64,000 bases of DNA from Rhodocyclaceae bacterium (GTDB taxonomy: Bacteria; Pseudomonadota; Gammaproteobacteria; Burkholderiales; Rhodocyclaceae): positions 1-64,000 of the forward strand of contig JAEUNM010000098.1 in NCBI GenBank assembly GCA_016791105.1, read 5' to 3'. Numbering within the stretch: position 1 is the first letter of the stretch; the number at the start of each line of letters is the position of its first letter. Below the pieces are notes generated by a model, which saw nothing but the letters and a program-made list of their open reading frames with translations, was not told the DNA's origin and ran no database searches. Positions 27,423 through 36,374 of this stretch are shown piece after piece. A program made the position numbers and the translations under genes.

Positions 27423-27875
27423 ATGTATGAATCCTTGTTGAGATTTCCGACTGACCTGGCCGGTCAGATGGACAGGCTGCAGCGCGAATTGGAGCGCGCG
27501 CTGGGGGTATCCGGCGTACCGTCGAGCATACGTGCGAATAGCGCGAACGCATTTCCGTCCATCAATGTCGCCGCCACGGCGGATACGGTGGAAGTTTATG
27601 CCATGGCACCGGGCATCGATCCGGCCACGCTGGACGTGTCGATAGACAAGGGGCTGCTCAGCATTTCCGGCACACGCCGCGGCGCACTGCCGGAAAACGG
27701 CGACAAGCTCACCGTCTATGCGCGCGAGCGCTTTCGCGGCCCGTTCAAACGTGTGGTGAGCCTGCCGGAAGATGCCGACCCCGAGCGCGTGTCGGCCAGC
27801 TATCGCGACGGCGTGCTGCACATCCGCGTGCATAAGCGCGAGTCCGCAAAACCCCGTCGCATCGCCGTCAGTTGA
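27423..27875 (+). CDS. small heat-shock protein, Hsp20/alpha-crystallin family (first of two)
   Basis: The 150-residue ATP-independent holdase starts at ATG 27423 (MYESLLRFPTDLAGQMDRLQ). The alpha-crystallin domain (about 42-140) has FPSINVAATADTVEVYAMAP, the GLLSISGTRRG strand and the conserved ending SASYRDGVLHIRVHK. It forms oligomers that bind unfolding proteins in the cytoplasm. The second Hsp20 gene starts 18 nt after its stop, so the two are an operon. A sigma-32-like promoter lies upstream. Confidence 0.95.
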   Translation: MYESLLRFPTDLAGQMDRLQRELERALGVSGVPSSIRANSANAFPSINVAATADTVEVYAMAPGIDPATLDVSIDKGLLSISGTRRGALPENGDKLTVYARERFRGPFKRVVSLPEDADPERVSASYRDGVLHIRVHKRESAKPRRIAVS

Positions 27876-27893
27876 GCTTTGGAGATGATCGCC

Positions 27894-28274
27894 ATGAACG
27901 ACAGCAGCAAACAAGTCCACCCGCAAGAAGTGCGTCAATCAGAGCCGGCACTGACGCCCGCGGTAGACGTAATCGAAACGCCGGAAGGCATTACGCTGTG
28001 GCTGGACATGCCGGGCGTGCCGAAAGAAAGCCTGCAGGTGCGCGTGGACAATGACGCACTGAACATCGAGGGCAGCGCCAACTTTGCGGCACCGCCGGGA
28101 CTCGAACAGATTTATGTGGAACAACGCCTGACGCGCTACCGGCGCAGCTTCACGCTAAGCCGCGAGCTCGATGCCGGCCGCGTGGAGGCGAGCTTCAAGG
28201 ACGGCGTGCTGTGCGTCAAATTGCCACGCGCCGAAGCCGCACGCCCGCGCCGCGTGGAAGTGCGTATGGGTTGA
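27894..28274 (+). CDS. small heat-shock protein, Hsp20/alpha-crystallin family (second of two)
   Basis: The ~126-residue holdase has an alpha-crystallin domain (TPAVDVIETPEGITLWLDMP ... EASFKDGVLCVKLPR). The ATG at 27894 is preceded at 9 nt by GGAG (27881-27884); earlier in-frame starts at 27879 and 27885 overlap that site. Its sequence is clearly different from the first copy, so the pair may form mixed oligomers like IbpA/IbpB; that is inference. Confidence 0.95.
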   Translation: MNDSSKQVHPQEVRQSEPALTPAVDVIETPEGITLWLDMPGVPKESLQVRVDNDALNIEGSANFAAPPGLEQIYVEQRLTRYRRSFTLSRELDAGRVEASFKDGVLCVKLPRAEAARPRRVEVRMG

Positions 28275-28315
28275 CCTTTTACCGCACAGGCCAGGCGGGC
28301 ATGCCGCCCGCCTTA

Positions 28316-29002
28316 TCAGTCGCGTGCGCGATACCGCGTCGGGTCCGCCAGGCCGGCTTCGGCAAAACCTTTGCGCCGCAGCCGGCAGGCATCGCACACA
28401 CCGCAGGCTTGGCCTTCCGCATCGGCCTGGTAACAGGATACGGTAAGCGAGTAATCGACGCCCAGGCCCAGGCCCATGCGCACGATGTCGGCTTTGGTGG
28501 CATCGATCAGAGGCGTGTGGATAAGCAAGCGCGCACCTTCCACGGCGGCCTTGGTGGCTAGATTGGCCATCGCTTCAAAAGCAGCGATGTATTCTGGCCG
28601 GCAGTCCGGGTAGCCGGAATAGTCGAGCGCATTGACGCCTATGAACACGTCGCGGCTGCCCAGCACTTCGGCCCAGGCCAGCGCCAGCGACAACATGACG
28701 GTATTGCGCGCCGGCACATAGGTAACCGGAATGCCGGGCTGCAAGCCTTCCACCGGCACGGCGATCTGGCTGTCGGTGAGTGCCGAGCCGCCGAACTGGG
28801 CCAGATCGAAATGCACGATTCTGTGCTTGCTGGCGCCCTGCGCGGCGGCCACGCGCGCCGCCGCGGCCAGTTCCGCCTTGTGGCGCTGGCCGTAGTCGAA
28901 AGACAGGCAATAGGTATCAAAGCCGCGACTGGCTGCGATGGCCAGTACGGTGGCGGAATCGAGTCCGCCGGACAATAGGACGACTGCTGCGGGTCTGGAC
29001 AT
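28316..29002 (-). CDS. queC: 7-cyano-7-deazaguanine synthase
   Basis: The 228-residue ATP-dependent enzyme makes preQ0 from carboxy-deazaguanine in queuosine biosynthesis. The PP-loop [17 protein letters not shown] is at the N-terminus. The four zinc cysteines lie at the C-terminus: [20 protein letters not shown]. It is the last gene of the leftward Tol-Pal cluster, 51 nt after cpoB, a linkage seen in many proteobacteria. Confidence 0.97.
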   Translation of the reverse strand: MSRPAAVVLLSGGLDSATVLAIAASRGFDTYCLSFDYGQRHKAELAAAARVAAAQGASKHRIVHFDLAQFGGSALTDSQIAVPVEGLQPGIPVTYVPARNTVMLSLALAWAEVLGSRDVFIGVNALDYSGYPDCRPEYIAAFEAMANLATKAAVEGARLLIHTPLIDATKADIVRMGLGLGVDYSLTVSCYQADAEGQACGVCDACRLRRKGFAEAGLADPTRYRARD

Positions 29003-29053
29003 GCTCGATGACTGAAGTGAAAACCGGATGTGGCGGGCGACCGCCCGCGCCGG

Positions 29054-29791
29054 CTATTTCTTTGCCAGACGCTGTCGCGCCACTTCCGCAGGCGGCGTGC
29101 CGGGATATTTCGCGGTCAGGCTTTCCAGCGTTTTGCGCGCCGAGCGGGTATCGCCCAGTTCGGTCTGGCAATTGGCCAAACCTAACAGGGCGTCCGGCGC
29201 GCGCGTATCTGTCGGCCAGCGTGTCGATACGTCGCGATAAAGCTCCGCCGCGCCGCGCCAGTCGCGCGCTTGAAACAGGCTGCTCGCCTGCCAGAAGGTG
29301 GCAGCCGGCAAATAGTTGCCGCCCGGGTAGTTCTTGGCGAACGCGGCGAAAGCGTTGGCGGCATCCTTGAATTTTCCGCTTTTCAACAGATTGAGGGCCG
29401 CTTCGTAATCGCGCGTTTCCTGCGCCGGGTCCACCGGTTTGGCCGCTGCCGTACCGGCGGCCGCGTCGCCCGTTGCCTGTGCCGGGGCTTCGAGCTTGCG
29501 CAGCCGGTTGTCGAGGTCGACGTAAAAATCCTTTTGCCGCTTGTTTATTTGCTCCAGCTCGTAGGTCAATTCTTCGATCTGACCGCGCAGTTTTGCCACG
29601 TCACTGCGCAATTCTTCGATCTGGTTGGCGGTTTCGATCTGGGCGCGACTTGCGGCTTCCAGCCGCTCCAGGCGTGCCGTAACCTCGGTGCGCAATTGCG
29701 TGACGCGGTTGCGCGCCTCGTCGTCGTCGAACATTCCGGCGTGCGCACCGGTAGCGGCCACCAACAGCAGCAAGGAGCAGAATTTTTTCAT
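29054..29791 (-). CDS. cpoB: Tol-Pal cell division coordinator CpoB/YbgF
   Basis: The ~245-residue periplasmic protein coordinates peptidoglycan synthesis and outer-membrane constriction with TolA. A signal peptide (FCSLLLLVAATGAHA) is followed by a coiled coil (about residues 35-95, with IEELRSDVAKLRGQIEELTY). A short linker then leads to TPR repeats (YEAALNLLKSGKFKDAANAF, LGLANCQTELGDTRSARKTL). The ATG at 29791 has AAGG ~7 nt upstream. It follows pal by 33 nt. Confidence 0.95.
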   Translation of the reverse strand: MKKFCSLLLLVAATGAHAGMFDDDEARNRVTQLRTEVTARLERLEAASRAQIETANQIEELRSDVAKLRGQIEELTYELEQINKRQKDFYVDLDNRLRKLEAPAQATGDAAAGTAAAKPVDPAQETRDYEAALNLLKSGKFKDAANAFAAFAKNYPGGNYLPAATFWQASSLFQARDWRGAAELYRDVSTRWPTDTRAPDALLGLANCQTELGDTRSARKTLESLTAKYPGTPPAEVARQRLAKK

Positions 29792-29824
29792 CGTTCGCCT
29801 TGGTCCGGCCAAAAGTGAGGCATT

Positions 29825-30355
29825 TCAGTATTCGCCCTTATAGAGCATGTCGGCGCGGCGATTGTCGGCCCAGGCCGCCTCGTCATGGCCGGCGTTGCGA
29901 GGCTTTTCCTCGCCCAGACTGACCGATTCGATCTGCTGTTCGCGCGCGCCCTGAAGCATCAGCGCGCGGCGCACCGCGTCGGCCCGCTTCTGGCCCAGCG
30001 CGATGTTGTATTCGCGCGAGCCACGCTCGTCGGTATTGCCCTGTATCAGCATGCGCGCATTGGCGTGCCCGACCAGATATTTGGCGTGGGCGTCGATTTG
30101 CGCCTTGTATTCGTCCTTGATCGTGAAGTCGTCAAAGTCGAAAAACACGCTGCGCTTGCCGAGCAAGCCGGCTTTCAATTCGGCCGCAGCGCCGCCGGTC
30201 TGGCTGGCGTCTACAGTCGGTACGCCGACACCGCTGGGCTTGGCGCCGCTGCGGTCCTCGACCGAAGCTGCGGCTTGTTCCGGACCTGGCTTGCTGCTCG
30301 TACATGCTGCCAGCGCGAGCGCCAGCAAGCTGAGGGACAAAATTTTTCTGGACAT
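29825..30355 (-). CDS. pal: peptidoglycan-associated lipoprotein Pal
   Basis: The 176-residue outer-membrane lipoprotein has a type II signal peptide with lipobox LALAAC and an OmpA-like peptidoglycan-binding domain (about 65-175). The domain carries VFFDFDDFTIKDEY and GNTDERGSREYNIALGQKRA. It anchors the Tol system to the cell wall. The start is ATG 30355, with GGAG ~7 nt upstream; an upstream extension would overlap tolB. Its acylation would depend on Lnt, also encoded here. Confidence 0.97.
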   Translation of the reverse strand: MSRKILSLSLLALALAACTSSKPGPEQAAASVEDRSGAKPSGVGVPTVDASQTGGAAAELKAGLLGKRSVFFDFDDFTIKDEYKAQIDAHAKYLVGHANARMLIQGNTDERGSREYNIALGQKRADAVRRALMLQGAREQQIESVSLGEEKPRNAGHDEAAWADNRRADMLYKGEY

Positions 30356-30375
30356 GACTGATCTCCGTGGGCGTG

Positions 30376-31659
30376 CTATTGGACGTAAGGCCCCCACGCC
30401 GGCTCGCGCACATCACCCGCCTGCACCGACAAGCGTTGTTTTACTCGCCCGTCGGTAGAAACGGAAGCCAATACACCGTGGCCGCCAATTTCGGTTGCGT
30501 ACAGAATGATGCGCCCGTTGGGCGCGAAGCTGGGGGATTCGTCACGAGCCGAGTCGGTCAGGGTTTGCGTCTGGCGCTTCTCCAGATCCATGACCGTCAA
30601 CTGAAAGCGGCCGCCGTTACGCGAAATATAGGCCAGCGTCTTGCCGTCCGGCGATACGCGCGGCGTCACGTTATAGCTGCCCTCGTAAGTCAGGCGCTGG
30701 GCATCGCCGCCGCTGGACGGCACGCGATATATCTGCGGCGCACCGCCGCGATCCGAGGTGAAATAGATGTATTGCCCATCGGGCGAATATTGCGGCTCGG
30801 TATCGATGCCGCGCGAACTCATGATGCGCTGTACCCCGCTGCCGTCGGCATTGACGGTGTAGAGCTGCGAACCGCCATCCTTGGTTAGCACGATGGCGAG
30901 GCGGCGCCCGTCAGGTGCCCAGCCCGGGGCGGAATTCGACCCTTTGAAATTTGCCACGATCTGGCGTTGCCCGGTACTTAGCGTATGCACGTATATGACG
31001 GGCTTTTTTTGCTCGAAGGACACATAGGCGAGCCTTTGTCCGTCCGGCGCCCAGGCCGGCGAAATGATGGGTTCGCGCGAACGCAGGGCGACCTGAGCAT
31101 TCTGGCCATCGGCGTCGGCAATCTGCAATTCGTATTGCGGCCCGTTCTTCACGATATAGGCGATGCGCGTGGAAAACACGCCGCGCTCGCCCAATAGTTT
31201 TTCGTAGACGAAATCGGAAATCCGGTGCCCGGCCGCACGCGCCTGCGAGGGCGCGAGCAGGAAAGCCAAGCCGCCCAGTTCGCCGCCCTGCACGGTGTCG
31301 TGCAGTTTGACGCGCGCCTCGCTGCGGCCGGGGTCACTGCCGGTATTGATGCCGCCCGCCACCAGCGCATCGGCGCCGCGCGCTTTCCAGTCGGCGGCAT
31401 TGACAGGCGCGCTGGGTCCCAGGGGCGCAAAGCCCGGTTCGATCAGCGTAAATAATTTCGAACTATCGAGATCGGCGCGCACCACCCCGCCGACCAGCGA
31501 AGGCAGCAGGCCGCTGCCTTCGAAATTGGCAACGGCGATGGGGATGCGCTTGGCACCGGCGCCACTTATTTCGATTGACAGTTCGGCATGCGCGGCCAGC
31601 GCCGTCGCAAATAAAGCGCTGGCGAGCAGCCGGCGCAGCAAGGTCGAAATGGATTGCAT
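30376..31659 (-). CDS. tolB: Tol-Pal system protein TolB
   Basis: The 427-residue periplasmic protein has a signal peptide (LASALFATALAAHA), an N-terminal alpha/beta domain (about 25-165) and a six-bladed beta-propeller. The propeller has repeated blades such as ISPAWAPDGQRLAYVSF, SAPGWAPDGRRLAIVLT and TEPQYSPDGQYIYFTSD. TolB binds Pal and the TolA C-terminus. Spacing to tolA (30 nt) and pal (20 nt) shows one operon. Confidence 0.98.
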   Translation of the reverse strand: MQSISTLLRRLLASALFATALAAHAELSIEISGAGAKRIPIAVANFEGSGLLPSLVGGVVRADLDSSKLFTLIEPGFAPLGPSAPVNAADWKARGADALVAGGINTGSDPGRSEARVKLHDTVQGGELGGLAFLLAPSQARAAGHRISDFVYEKLLGERGVFSTRIAYIVKNGPQYELQIADADGQNAQVALRSREPIISPAWAPDGQRLAYVSFEQKKPVIYVHTLSTGQRQIVANFKGSNSAPGWAPDGRRLAIVLTKDGGSQLYTVNADGSGVQRIMSSRGIDTEPQYSPDGQYIYFTSDRGGAPQIYRVPSSGGDAQRLTYEGSYNVTPRVSPDGKTLAYISRNGGRFQLTVMDLEKRQTQTLTDSARDESPSFAPNGRIILYATEIGGHGVLASVSTDGRVKQRLSVQAGDVREPAWGPYVQ

Positions 31660-31689
31660 CGGCGAATTATATCTGCGGTGTATCGGTGG

Positions 31690-32490
31690 TTAATTTTCCA
31701 GCGGCCGGAATTTGAGCTTCAGGTCGCGCTGGAAAGCGCTCGGGTCGGTCGGCACCGGCAGTGGCGATGCCTTGAAAATGGCGCGCTCGATCGCCGCATC
31801 CAGGGCCGGATTCCCGGTGGATTTTTGCAGTTTTGCTTCCATGACGCTGCGGTCGGGCAATAGGTTGACGCGGAATATGGCTTCCGGATTGCCGCTCACG
31901 CCCGGCGGCAATACGATGTGCCGGCGCACCTGCGCGCTGATCGCGTCGGCCCATAGCGCCGAGGCGCGCTCGCTCGCCGCGCGCGCCTGGGTTTCGCGCA
32001 ATTCACGATTCAGGCGATCCATTTCCTGCGCCGCCATGTTCTGGGTGATGCGCTGCGATTCGCGCGCAAGTTGCTGCTGCATGAGCTTGCGCTCCTGCTC
32101 GCGTTCCTTTTCGCGCTCTTTTTCGCGCTCGGCTTGCGGATCGGGTGGCGGCGGCTTGGGGGTTTCCTTGGGCTTTTCTTTCGGCTTTTCCTTGTCCTTG
32201 AGCGCGATGTCAGGCTTGGGCGGCGGCTTTACCTCCACCGGCGCCGGTGGCGGCTGCACTTGCGGTGCCGGCTGTGGTTTGGGCGGCGGCGGCTGCGGGC
32301 GCGGCGGCGCGACGCTGACCGGCTGCATGCGTACCAGTTCGACCTCCACCGCTGCGGGCGCTTTGTTCTGCCAGCGCACGCCGAAAATCAGGATGACCGC
32401 CAGCAGCACATGCACCGACACCGCCAGCACTGCCGAAACGAGCTTGGCCGGGTCCGATGCAGTCGAATGCGGTAATACCGATTGGTTCAT
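31690..32490 (-). CDS. tolA: cell envelope integrity protein TolA
   Basis: The 266-residue protein is anchored by one N-terminal helix (about 18-40, LVSAVLAVSVHVLLAVILIF). A Pro/Lys-rich segment follows (KPPPKPDIALKDKEKPKEKP), then a charged helical region (about 120-180) and the TonB-like C-terminal domain (HIVLPPGVSGNPEAIFRVNL). It spans the periplasm and transduces TolQR energy to Pal/TolB. Its start overlaps the tolR stop by 4 nt. Confidence 0.95.
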   Translation of the reverse strand: MNQSVLPHSTASDPAKLVSAVLAVSVHVLLAVILIFGVRWQNKAPAAVEVELVRMQPVSVAPPRPQPPPPKPQPAPQVQPPPAPVEVKPPPKPDIALKDKEKPKEKPKETPKPPPPDPQAEREKEREKEREQERKLMQQQLARESQRITQNMAAQEMDRLNRELRETQARAASERASALWADAISAQVRRHIVLPPGVSGNPEAIFRVNLLPDRSVMEAKLQKSTGNPALDAAIERAIFKASPLPVPTDPSAFQRDLKLKFRPLEN

Positions 32491-32897
32491 CGCTCCGGTC
32501 GGCTTTGTACCAGTAGTCCGATTTTCTGCAGGCCGCCGCGCTGCAATTCGTCCAGCACGGCCACGACGGCTTCGTAGCGCACCCGCTTGTCGCCCGCCAC
32601 CAGCACCGGCCGCGGCGCGCCTTCGCCCTGAGCGGCCTGGATGGCGCGTACCAGTTGCGCCTTGTCCATGGACTGTTCCTTGCCGGTTTTGGGGTCGCGC
32701 AGCGCCAGCGAGCCGTCTTCGCGTACCAGCAGTTCCAGCGGATCGGCCGGGGCCTGCGCGGCTTTGCCGACGCTGGGCACGTCTATCGAGGCGGACTGGA
32801 TGAGCGGCGCGGTCACCATGAAAATGACGAGCAGCACCAGCATCACGTCGATATAGGGCACGACGTTGATCTGATTCATCAGGCGGCGCTGGCGCAT
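32487..32897 (-). CDS. tolR: Tol-Pal proton-channel subunit TolR
   Basis: The 136-residue ExbD/TolR protein has one membrane helix (about 12-35). The proton-path Asp is in VVPYIDVMLVLLVIFMVTAP. The periplasmic domain is of normal size (with VLVAGDKRVRYEAVVAVLDE). It works with TolQ as a proton-motive-force-driven motor. The gap to tolQ is 33 nt; the 3' end overlaps tolA. Confidence 0.97.
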   Translation of the reverse strand: MRQRRLMNQINVVPYIDVMLVLLVIFMVTAPLIQSASIDVPSVGKAAQAPADPLELLVREDGSLALRDPKTGKEQSMDKAQLVRAIQAAQGEGAPRPVLVAGDKRVRYEAVVAVLDELQRGGLQKIGLLVQSRPER

Positions 32898-32930
32898 GCT
32901 TTCAGCGCTCCACGTGGGCGGCTGCGGCCC

Positions 32931-33605
32931 TCATCGCATCTGCCTTTGCAGGATGTTGGAAAATTCTTCCATGAAACTTTCCCAGCGTATGGACAGGCGA
33001 TCGATGTCGTGCGCGAAGCGGTTGTATGCCACCACGGCCGGGATCGCCGCAAACAGACCGATCGCCGTAGCCACCAGCGCCTCCGCGATACCCGGCGCAA
33101 CGTGCGCCAGCGTGGCCGAACTGACGTTGGCAAGGCCACGAAAGGCGTTCATGATGCCCCACACGGTACCGAACAGGCCGACATAGGGGCTGACCGAGCC
33201 GGTCGAGGCAAGAAAGGCCAGGTGCGCTTCGAGGTCGTCCAGTTCGCGCTGAAAGGTCGCCCGCATCGCGCGCCGCGCGCCATCCAGTTGCGCCTGCCCG
33301 TCGCCGCGCTGGCCGCGCAATTTGGTGAATTCACGGTAGCCGGCTTCGAATATGCGCTCCATGCCGCCGCAGTTGTGGCGGTCGTTGGCGGCGCTCTGGT
33401 AGAGGGCGGCGAGGTCGCCGCCGCTCCAGAAATCCAGTTCGAAGCGGTCGGTCTTGTTGCGCGCGCGGCGAATCGCGAACCACTTGCGGAATATCCAGTA
33501 CCAACTCATGAACGACACTGCCAGCAGCAAGGCCATCACGAGCTTGACGGTAAGACTGGCATTGCTGACCAGTTCGAGGATGGCCATGTCTTGTGTAACG
33601 TTCAT
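32931..33605 (-). CDS. tolQ: Tol-Pal motor subunit TolQ
   Basis: The 224-residue ExbB/TolQ/MotA-family protein has three membrane helices: about 18-38 (VKLVMALLLAVSFMSWYWIF), ~130-155 and ~165-190. It carries the signature GLFGTVWGIMNAFRGLANVS and the conserved ATAIGLFAAIPAVVAYN. It forms the ring around TolR. It lies 27 nt after ybgC. Confidence 0.97.
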   Translation of the reverse strand: MNVTQDMAILELVSNASLTVKLVMALLLAVSFMSWYWIFRKWFAIRRARNKTDRFELDFWSGGDLAALYQSAANDRHNCGGMERIFEAGYREFTKLRGQRGDGQAQLDGARRAMRATFQRELDDLEAHLAFLASTGSVSPYVGLFGTVWGIMNAFRGLANVSSATLAHVAPGIAEALVATAIGLFAAIPAVVAYNRFAHDIDRLSIRWESFMEEFSNILQRQMR

Positions 33606-33632
33606 TCTTGTAGCCGGGCGGTAAGAGGAAAA

Positions 33633-34070
33633 TCAGGGATGGGAAAAACAGGCGCGCAAATCGGGCGGGATGGGCATCGGCCGGCCCCGCGCATGATTGA
33701 CGCAGGCCACGACCACTTCGCATTCAAACAGCAACTGACCGGCGCGCGCGATGCGCTGGGCGAATACTACGCTGGCACCGGCCAGGCGCGCGACCTGAGT
33801 GGACACGTCGAGCGCATCGTCCAGCCGCGCCGGCGCGACAAATTCCGCTTTCAGGCGCCGCACCATGAAAGCGATGCCGCGCTCGTCCAACAGAGTTTTT
33901 TGTTCCACGCCGCACTGGCGCAGCCATTCCGTGCGAGCGCGCTCGCAAAACTTGAGGTAATTGGCGTAATACACCACTGCGCCGGCGTCGGTGTCTTCGT
34001 AATACACCCGCACGGTGTAGCGAAATGAGGCCGGGCTCGGGCCGTTCGCCGGGGTTGGGGCCGCAGACAT
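33633..34070 (-). CDS. ybgC: Tol-Pal-associated acyl-CoA thioesterase YbgC
   Basis: The 145-residue hotdog-fold thioesterase has the catalytic signature YYEDTDAGAVVYYANYLKF, with the active Asp in the DTDAG segment. It hydrolyses acyl-CoA or acyl-ACP and is linked to phospholipid metabolism at the division site. It is the first gene of the leftward ybgC-tolQRAB-pal-cpoB-queC operon. Confidence 0.96.
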   Translation of the reverse strand: MSAAPTPANGPSPASFRYTVRVYYEDTDAGAVVYYANYLKFCERARTEWLRQCGVEQKTLLDERGIAFMVRRLKAEFVAPARLDDALDVSTQVARLAGASVVFAQRIARAGQLLFECEVVVACVNHARGRPMPIPPDLRACFSHP

Positions 34071-34372
34071 GGGCGCATTCTACCCGAGCCCACCGTCCGC
34101 ACGCCGCATGCCGGGCAAATCGGCGTTACGTATTGTAACGCCGCCGGTTGCTCATCTGCTGCACGGCTGCCGCGCGGCACGAGCGCTGCGGCCAGGGAAC
34201 TCGCGTACCATGCGCGGGCGGCGCGCGGAAAAGGTGCGCAGGCATTGCGGAGTCGTACAGGCATGGGTTGGCTGGACATGGCGGATATTGCGGTATACGC
34301 GGCACGGCGGCGCTCGGGGTTGGCGTCGCCGGTAAATTTGTCGCGGCGCCGCACCGGGAAGGCCGCCCGGCC
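34071..34372. other. 302-nt divergent intergenic region between ybgC and the kinase gene
   Basis: No gene was seen here. It should hold promoters for the Tol-Pal operon (leftward) and the QseE-like operon (rightward). The clearest element is the 23-bp dyad at 34121-34143. Leftward -10-like hexamers TACAAT (34136-34131, inside the dyad) and TAGAAT (34082-34077) are both possible. Confidence 0.55.
34121..34143. repeat. 23-bp perfect inverted repeat, possible operator
   Basis: CGGCGTTAC (34121-34129) and GTAACGCCG (34135-34143) are perfect 9-bp arms around GTATT. The leftward TACAAT -10-like hexamer lies within it. A regulator bound here could control ybgC-tol and perhaps the divergent kinase operon. 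Confidence 0.6.
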
Positions 34373-35815
34373 ATGATGGGGCTTGCCGCCTATCCGCGCT
34401 CGTTCGGGCGCTTGCTGTGGATAGGGTTTGTGCTGGTGGCCACGCCGGCCATATTGGGCGTACTGACCAGCGCGATTTCGGTCACCCAACTGGCCGGCCG
34501 CGGCGAACGTGCGGTGGTGCGCTCGGTACAGAACGCGCTGAGCGAGCGCCGCCTGGGCGAGGCGCTGGTGGGGCTGGAGCGCAATGCACGCCAGTTCGCC
34601 ATCGTGAGCGCGCCGGAATGGCTGGAAGCTTACGACACCAATCGCAAGCACCTCTATCAGGCCATCGCGGATATCGAACTGCTCGATCCGGATGCCGATG
34701 AGCGGGCCGCGCTGGCGGAAGTGCGCCAGCTCGAAAGCGACATCCATGAGGCCTTGATGGCGCCGCGCGTGAATGCAAAAAAGCTGGCACCGGCGCTGGA
34801 AAAGTTCGTCCAGTTGCGCGAAAAGGCCGGTGAATTGCGTGCCGCCGGCGAGCGGCGCACGGCCGAAGAAGCGGAAGCGCTGCGCCAGGATGCCGAGCGC
34901 GCACGTTCCATCACCCTGTGGCAATTGGCGGGCCTCATCCCGGTCATGATTTTCCTGGTCGGCGGCTTCACCACCTTGATCGGCCGCCCGATACGCCAGC
35001 TCGATCGCGCCATCCGCCGCCTGGGCCGCGGCCAGCTGGCCGAGCCGGTGGCCGTGCAAGGCACGGAAGATCTGGAAGAATTGGGGCGCCGCCTGGACTG
35101 GATGCGCGAACAGCTCATAGACCTGGAACGCGAAAAAAACCGCTTCCTGCGCGAAATATCCCACGCGCTCAAAACCCCGCTGACGGCGCTGCGCGAGGGC
35201 GCTGAACTGCTGGGCGAAGAGGCGCTGGGCAAGCTGAACGACGAACAGCGCGAAGTCGTCGACATCCTGCGCCGGCAGAGCCACGAATTGCAGCAATTGA
35301 TTGCCGGTCTGCTGCAATACGAAGCGGCCCAGTTCCAGCGCACCGTGCTCGACACCCAGCCCACCCAGCTTACGCCGCTGGTGGAACAGGTGCTGGACAA
35401 TCATGCCCTCGCCGCGCGCGCCAGGAGCCTGCATGTGGAACGTGCCATAGAGCCGCTGGAACTGCTCATCGACGCCGGGAAAATCCGCGCGATACTGGAT
35501 AATCTGCTGTCGAATGCAATCAAGTATTCGCCCGCCGAGGGCAGCGTGGCGGTGCAAGTGCGCTACATGGAGGGCAAACTGGTGCTGGACGTCGAGGACC
35601 AAGGTCCGGGCATACCGCCGGAAGAACGCGCCGCGATTTTCGAACCTTTCGTGCGCGGGCGCGCCTTGCCGTCGGGTCGCGTGGAAGGGTCGGGCGTAGG
35701 CCTGTCCATCGTGCGCGAACATGCCCAGGCGCACGGCGGCAAGGTGGAACTGGTATCGGGCGATTCGGGCGCGCACATGCGCGTCACGATACCCGCCGAG
35801 CGATCTGGACACTGA
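34373..35815 (+). CDS. QseE/GlrK-like sensor histidine kinase
   Basis: The 480-residue inner-membrane kinase has membrane helices at ~14-34 and ~185-205, with a helical periplasmic region between. HAMP follows (~207-255). The H-box is FLREISHALKTPLTALREG (His ~263), the N-box NLLSNAIKYSP (~383) and the G-box DVEDQGPGIP, with EGSGVGLSIVREH. The ATG at 34373 has GGAAGG ~10 nt upstream. It is followed, 1 nt after its stop, by a QseG-like lipoprotein, then a sigma-54 activator. This order matches qseE-qseG-qseF (glrK-yfhG-glrR). Confidence 0.92.
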   Translation: MMGLAAYPRSFGRLLWIGFVLVATPAILGVLTSAISVTQLAGRGERAVVRSVQNALSERRLGEALVGLERNARQFAIVSAPEWLEAYDTNRKHLYQAIADIELLDPDADERAALAEVRQLESDIHEALMAPRVNAKKLAPALEKFVQLREKAGELRAAGERRTAEEAEALRQDAERARSITLWQLAGLIPVMIFLVGGFTTLIGRPIRQLDRAIRRLGRGQLAEPVAVQGTEDLEELGRRLDWMREQLIDLEREKNRFLREISHALKTPLTALREGAELLGEEALGKLNDEQREVVDILRRQSHELQQLIAGLLQYEAAQFQRTVLDTQPTQLTPLVEQVLDNHALAARARSLHVERAIEPLELLIDAGKIRAILDNLLSNAIKYSPAEGSVAVQVRYMEGKLVLDVEDQGPGIPPEERAAIFEPFVRGRALPSGRVEGSGVGLSIVREHAQAHGGKVELVSGDSGAHMRVTIPAERSGH

Positions 35816-35816
35816 C

Positions 35817-36374
35817 ATGGCCGGCCACCTCGCCACAGGCAGTGCGCCGCGCGCGCCATCTGCGCGGGTTGCCCTGGCGCTCATCTGTGCGCAGTTGCTC
35901 GGCGCCGCCTGCACCGCCACCAAGCCACCTGAAACAGCGAGCGGCACGGCCACCAAAGACCACGCTCGAAGCGCCGAGCCCTGGCTGCGCGGGCTGGCAG
36001 CCAAGCCACAGTCGGAAGCGGAAAATCTGTTGTTCTATTTCGGCTGGGCGCAGCGCCTGCCGGCGGCGGAGGGCGCTCGCGAACTGGACGCCGCGCGTAC
36101 CACCTGTATCCGGCAGCGCTCGGATTTCAACTGCCTGCGCTATGCCTTGGCGCTGGACGCCACCCATGCGCCGGCCGATCCGCGTCTGGCCGACTGGCTC
36201 GCCCCCATCCAGAAAAACCGCAATTCGCCGCTGTATGCGCTGGCGCAACTGCTCAGCAGCCACGACGTCGAAATGCGGCGCCAGGACATCCAGATCGAAA
36301 ACCTGCAGAAAAAGCTGGATGCATTGAAAAACCTGGAAAAAAACATGAGCGAAAAAGCTGGGGGCGGGCGATGA
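35817..36374 (+). CDS. QseG-like outer-membrane lipoprotein
   Basis: The 185-residue putative lipoprotein has an N-terminal hydrophobic stretch and lipobox LGAAC (Cys ~32). The mature part is helical with LLFYFGWAQRLPAAEGAREL and a C-terminal coiled coil (QDIQIENLQKKLDALKNLEK). In enterobacteria QseG activates the QseE kinase from the outer membrane. Sequence similarity is modest, and position between kinase and regulator is the main support. The 3' end overlaps the regulator's ATG by 4 nt. Confidence 0.8.
   Translation: MAGHLATGSAPRAPSARVALALICAQLLGAACTATKPPETASGTATKDHARSAEPWLRGLAAKPQSEAENLLFYFGWAQRLPAAEGARELDAARTTCIRQRSDFNCLRYALALDATHAPADPRLADWLAPIQKNRNSPLYALAQLLSSHDVEMRRQDIQIENLQKKLDALKNLEKNMSEKAGGGR

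Noticed and set aside
34148..34372. Upstream open frame before the QseE-like kinase ATG
   Set aside because: The added 75 residues are Cys/Gly/Arg-rich with no homology, and the membrane helix and Shine-Dalgarno sequence support ATG 34373.
33851..36004. 717-codon leftward open frame across the QseE-like kinase gene
   Set aside because: Shadow of the kinase, fused in frame with antisense of the intergenic region; the sense strand has all kinase boxes.
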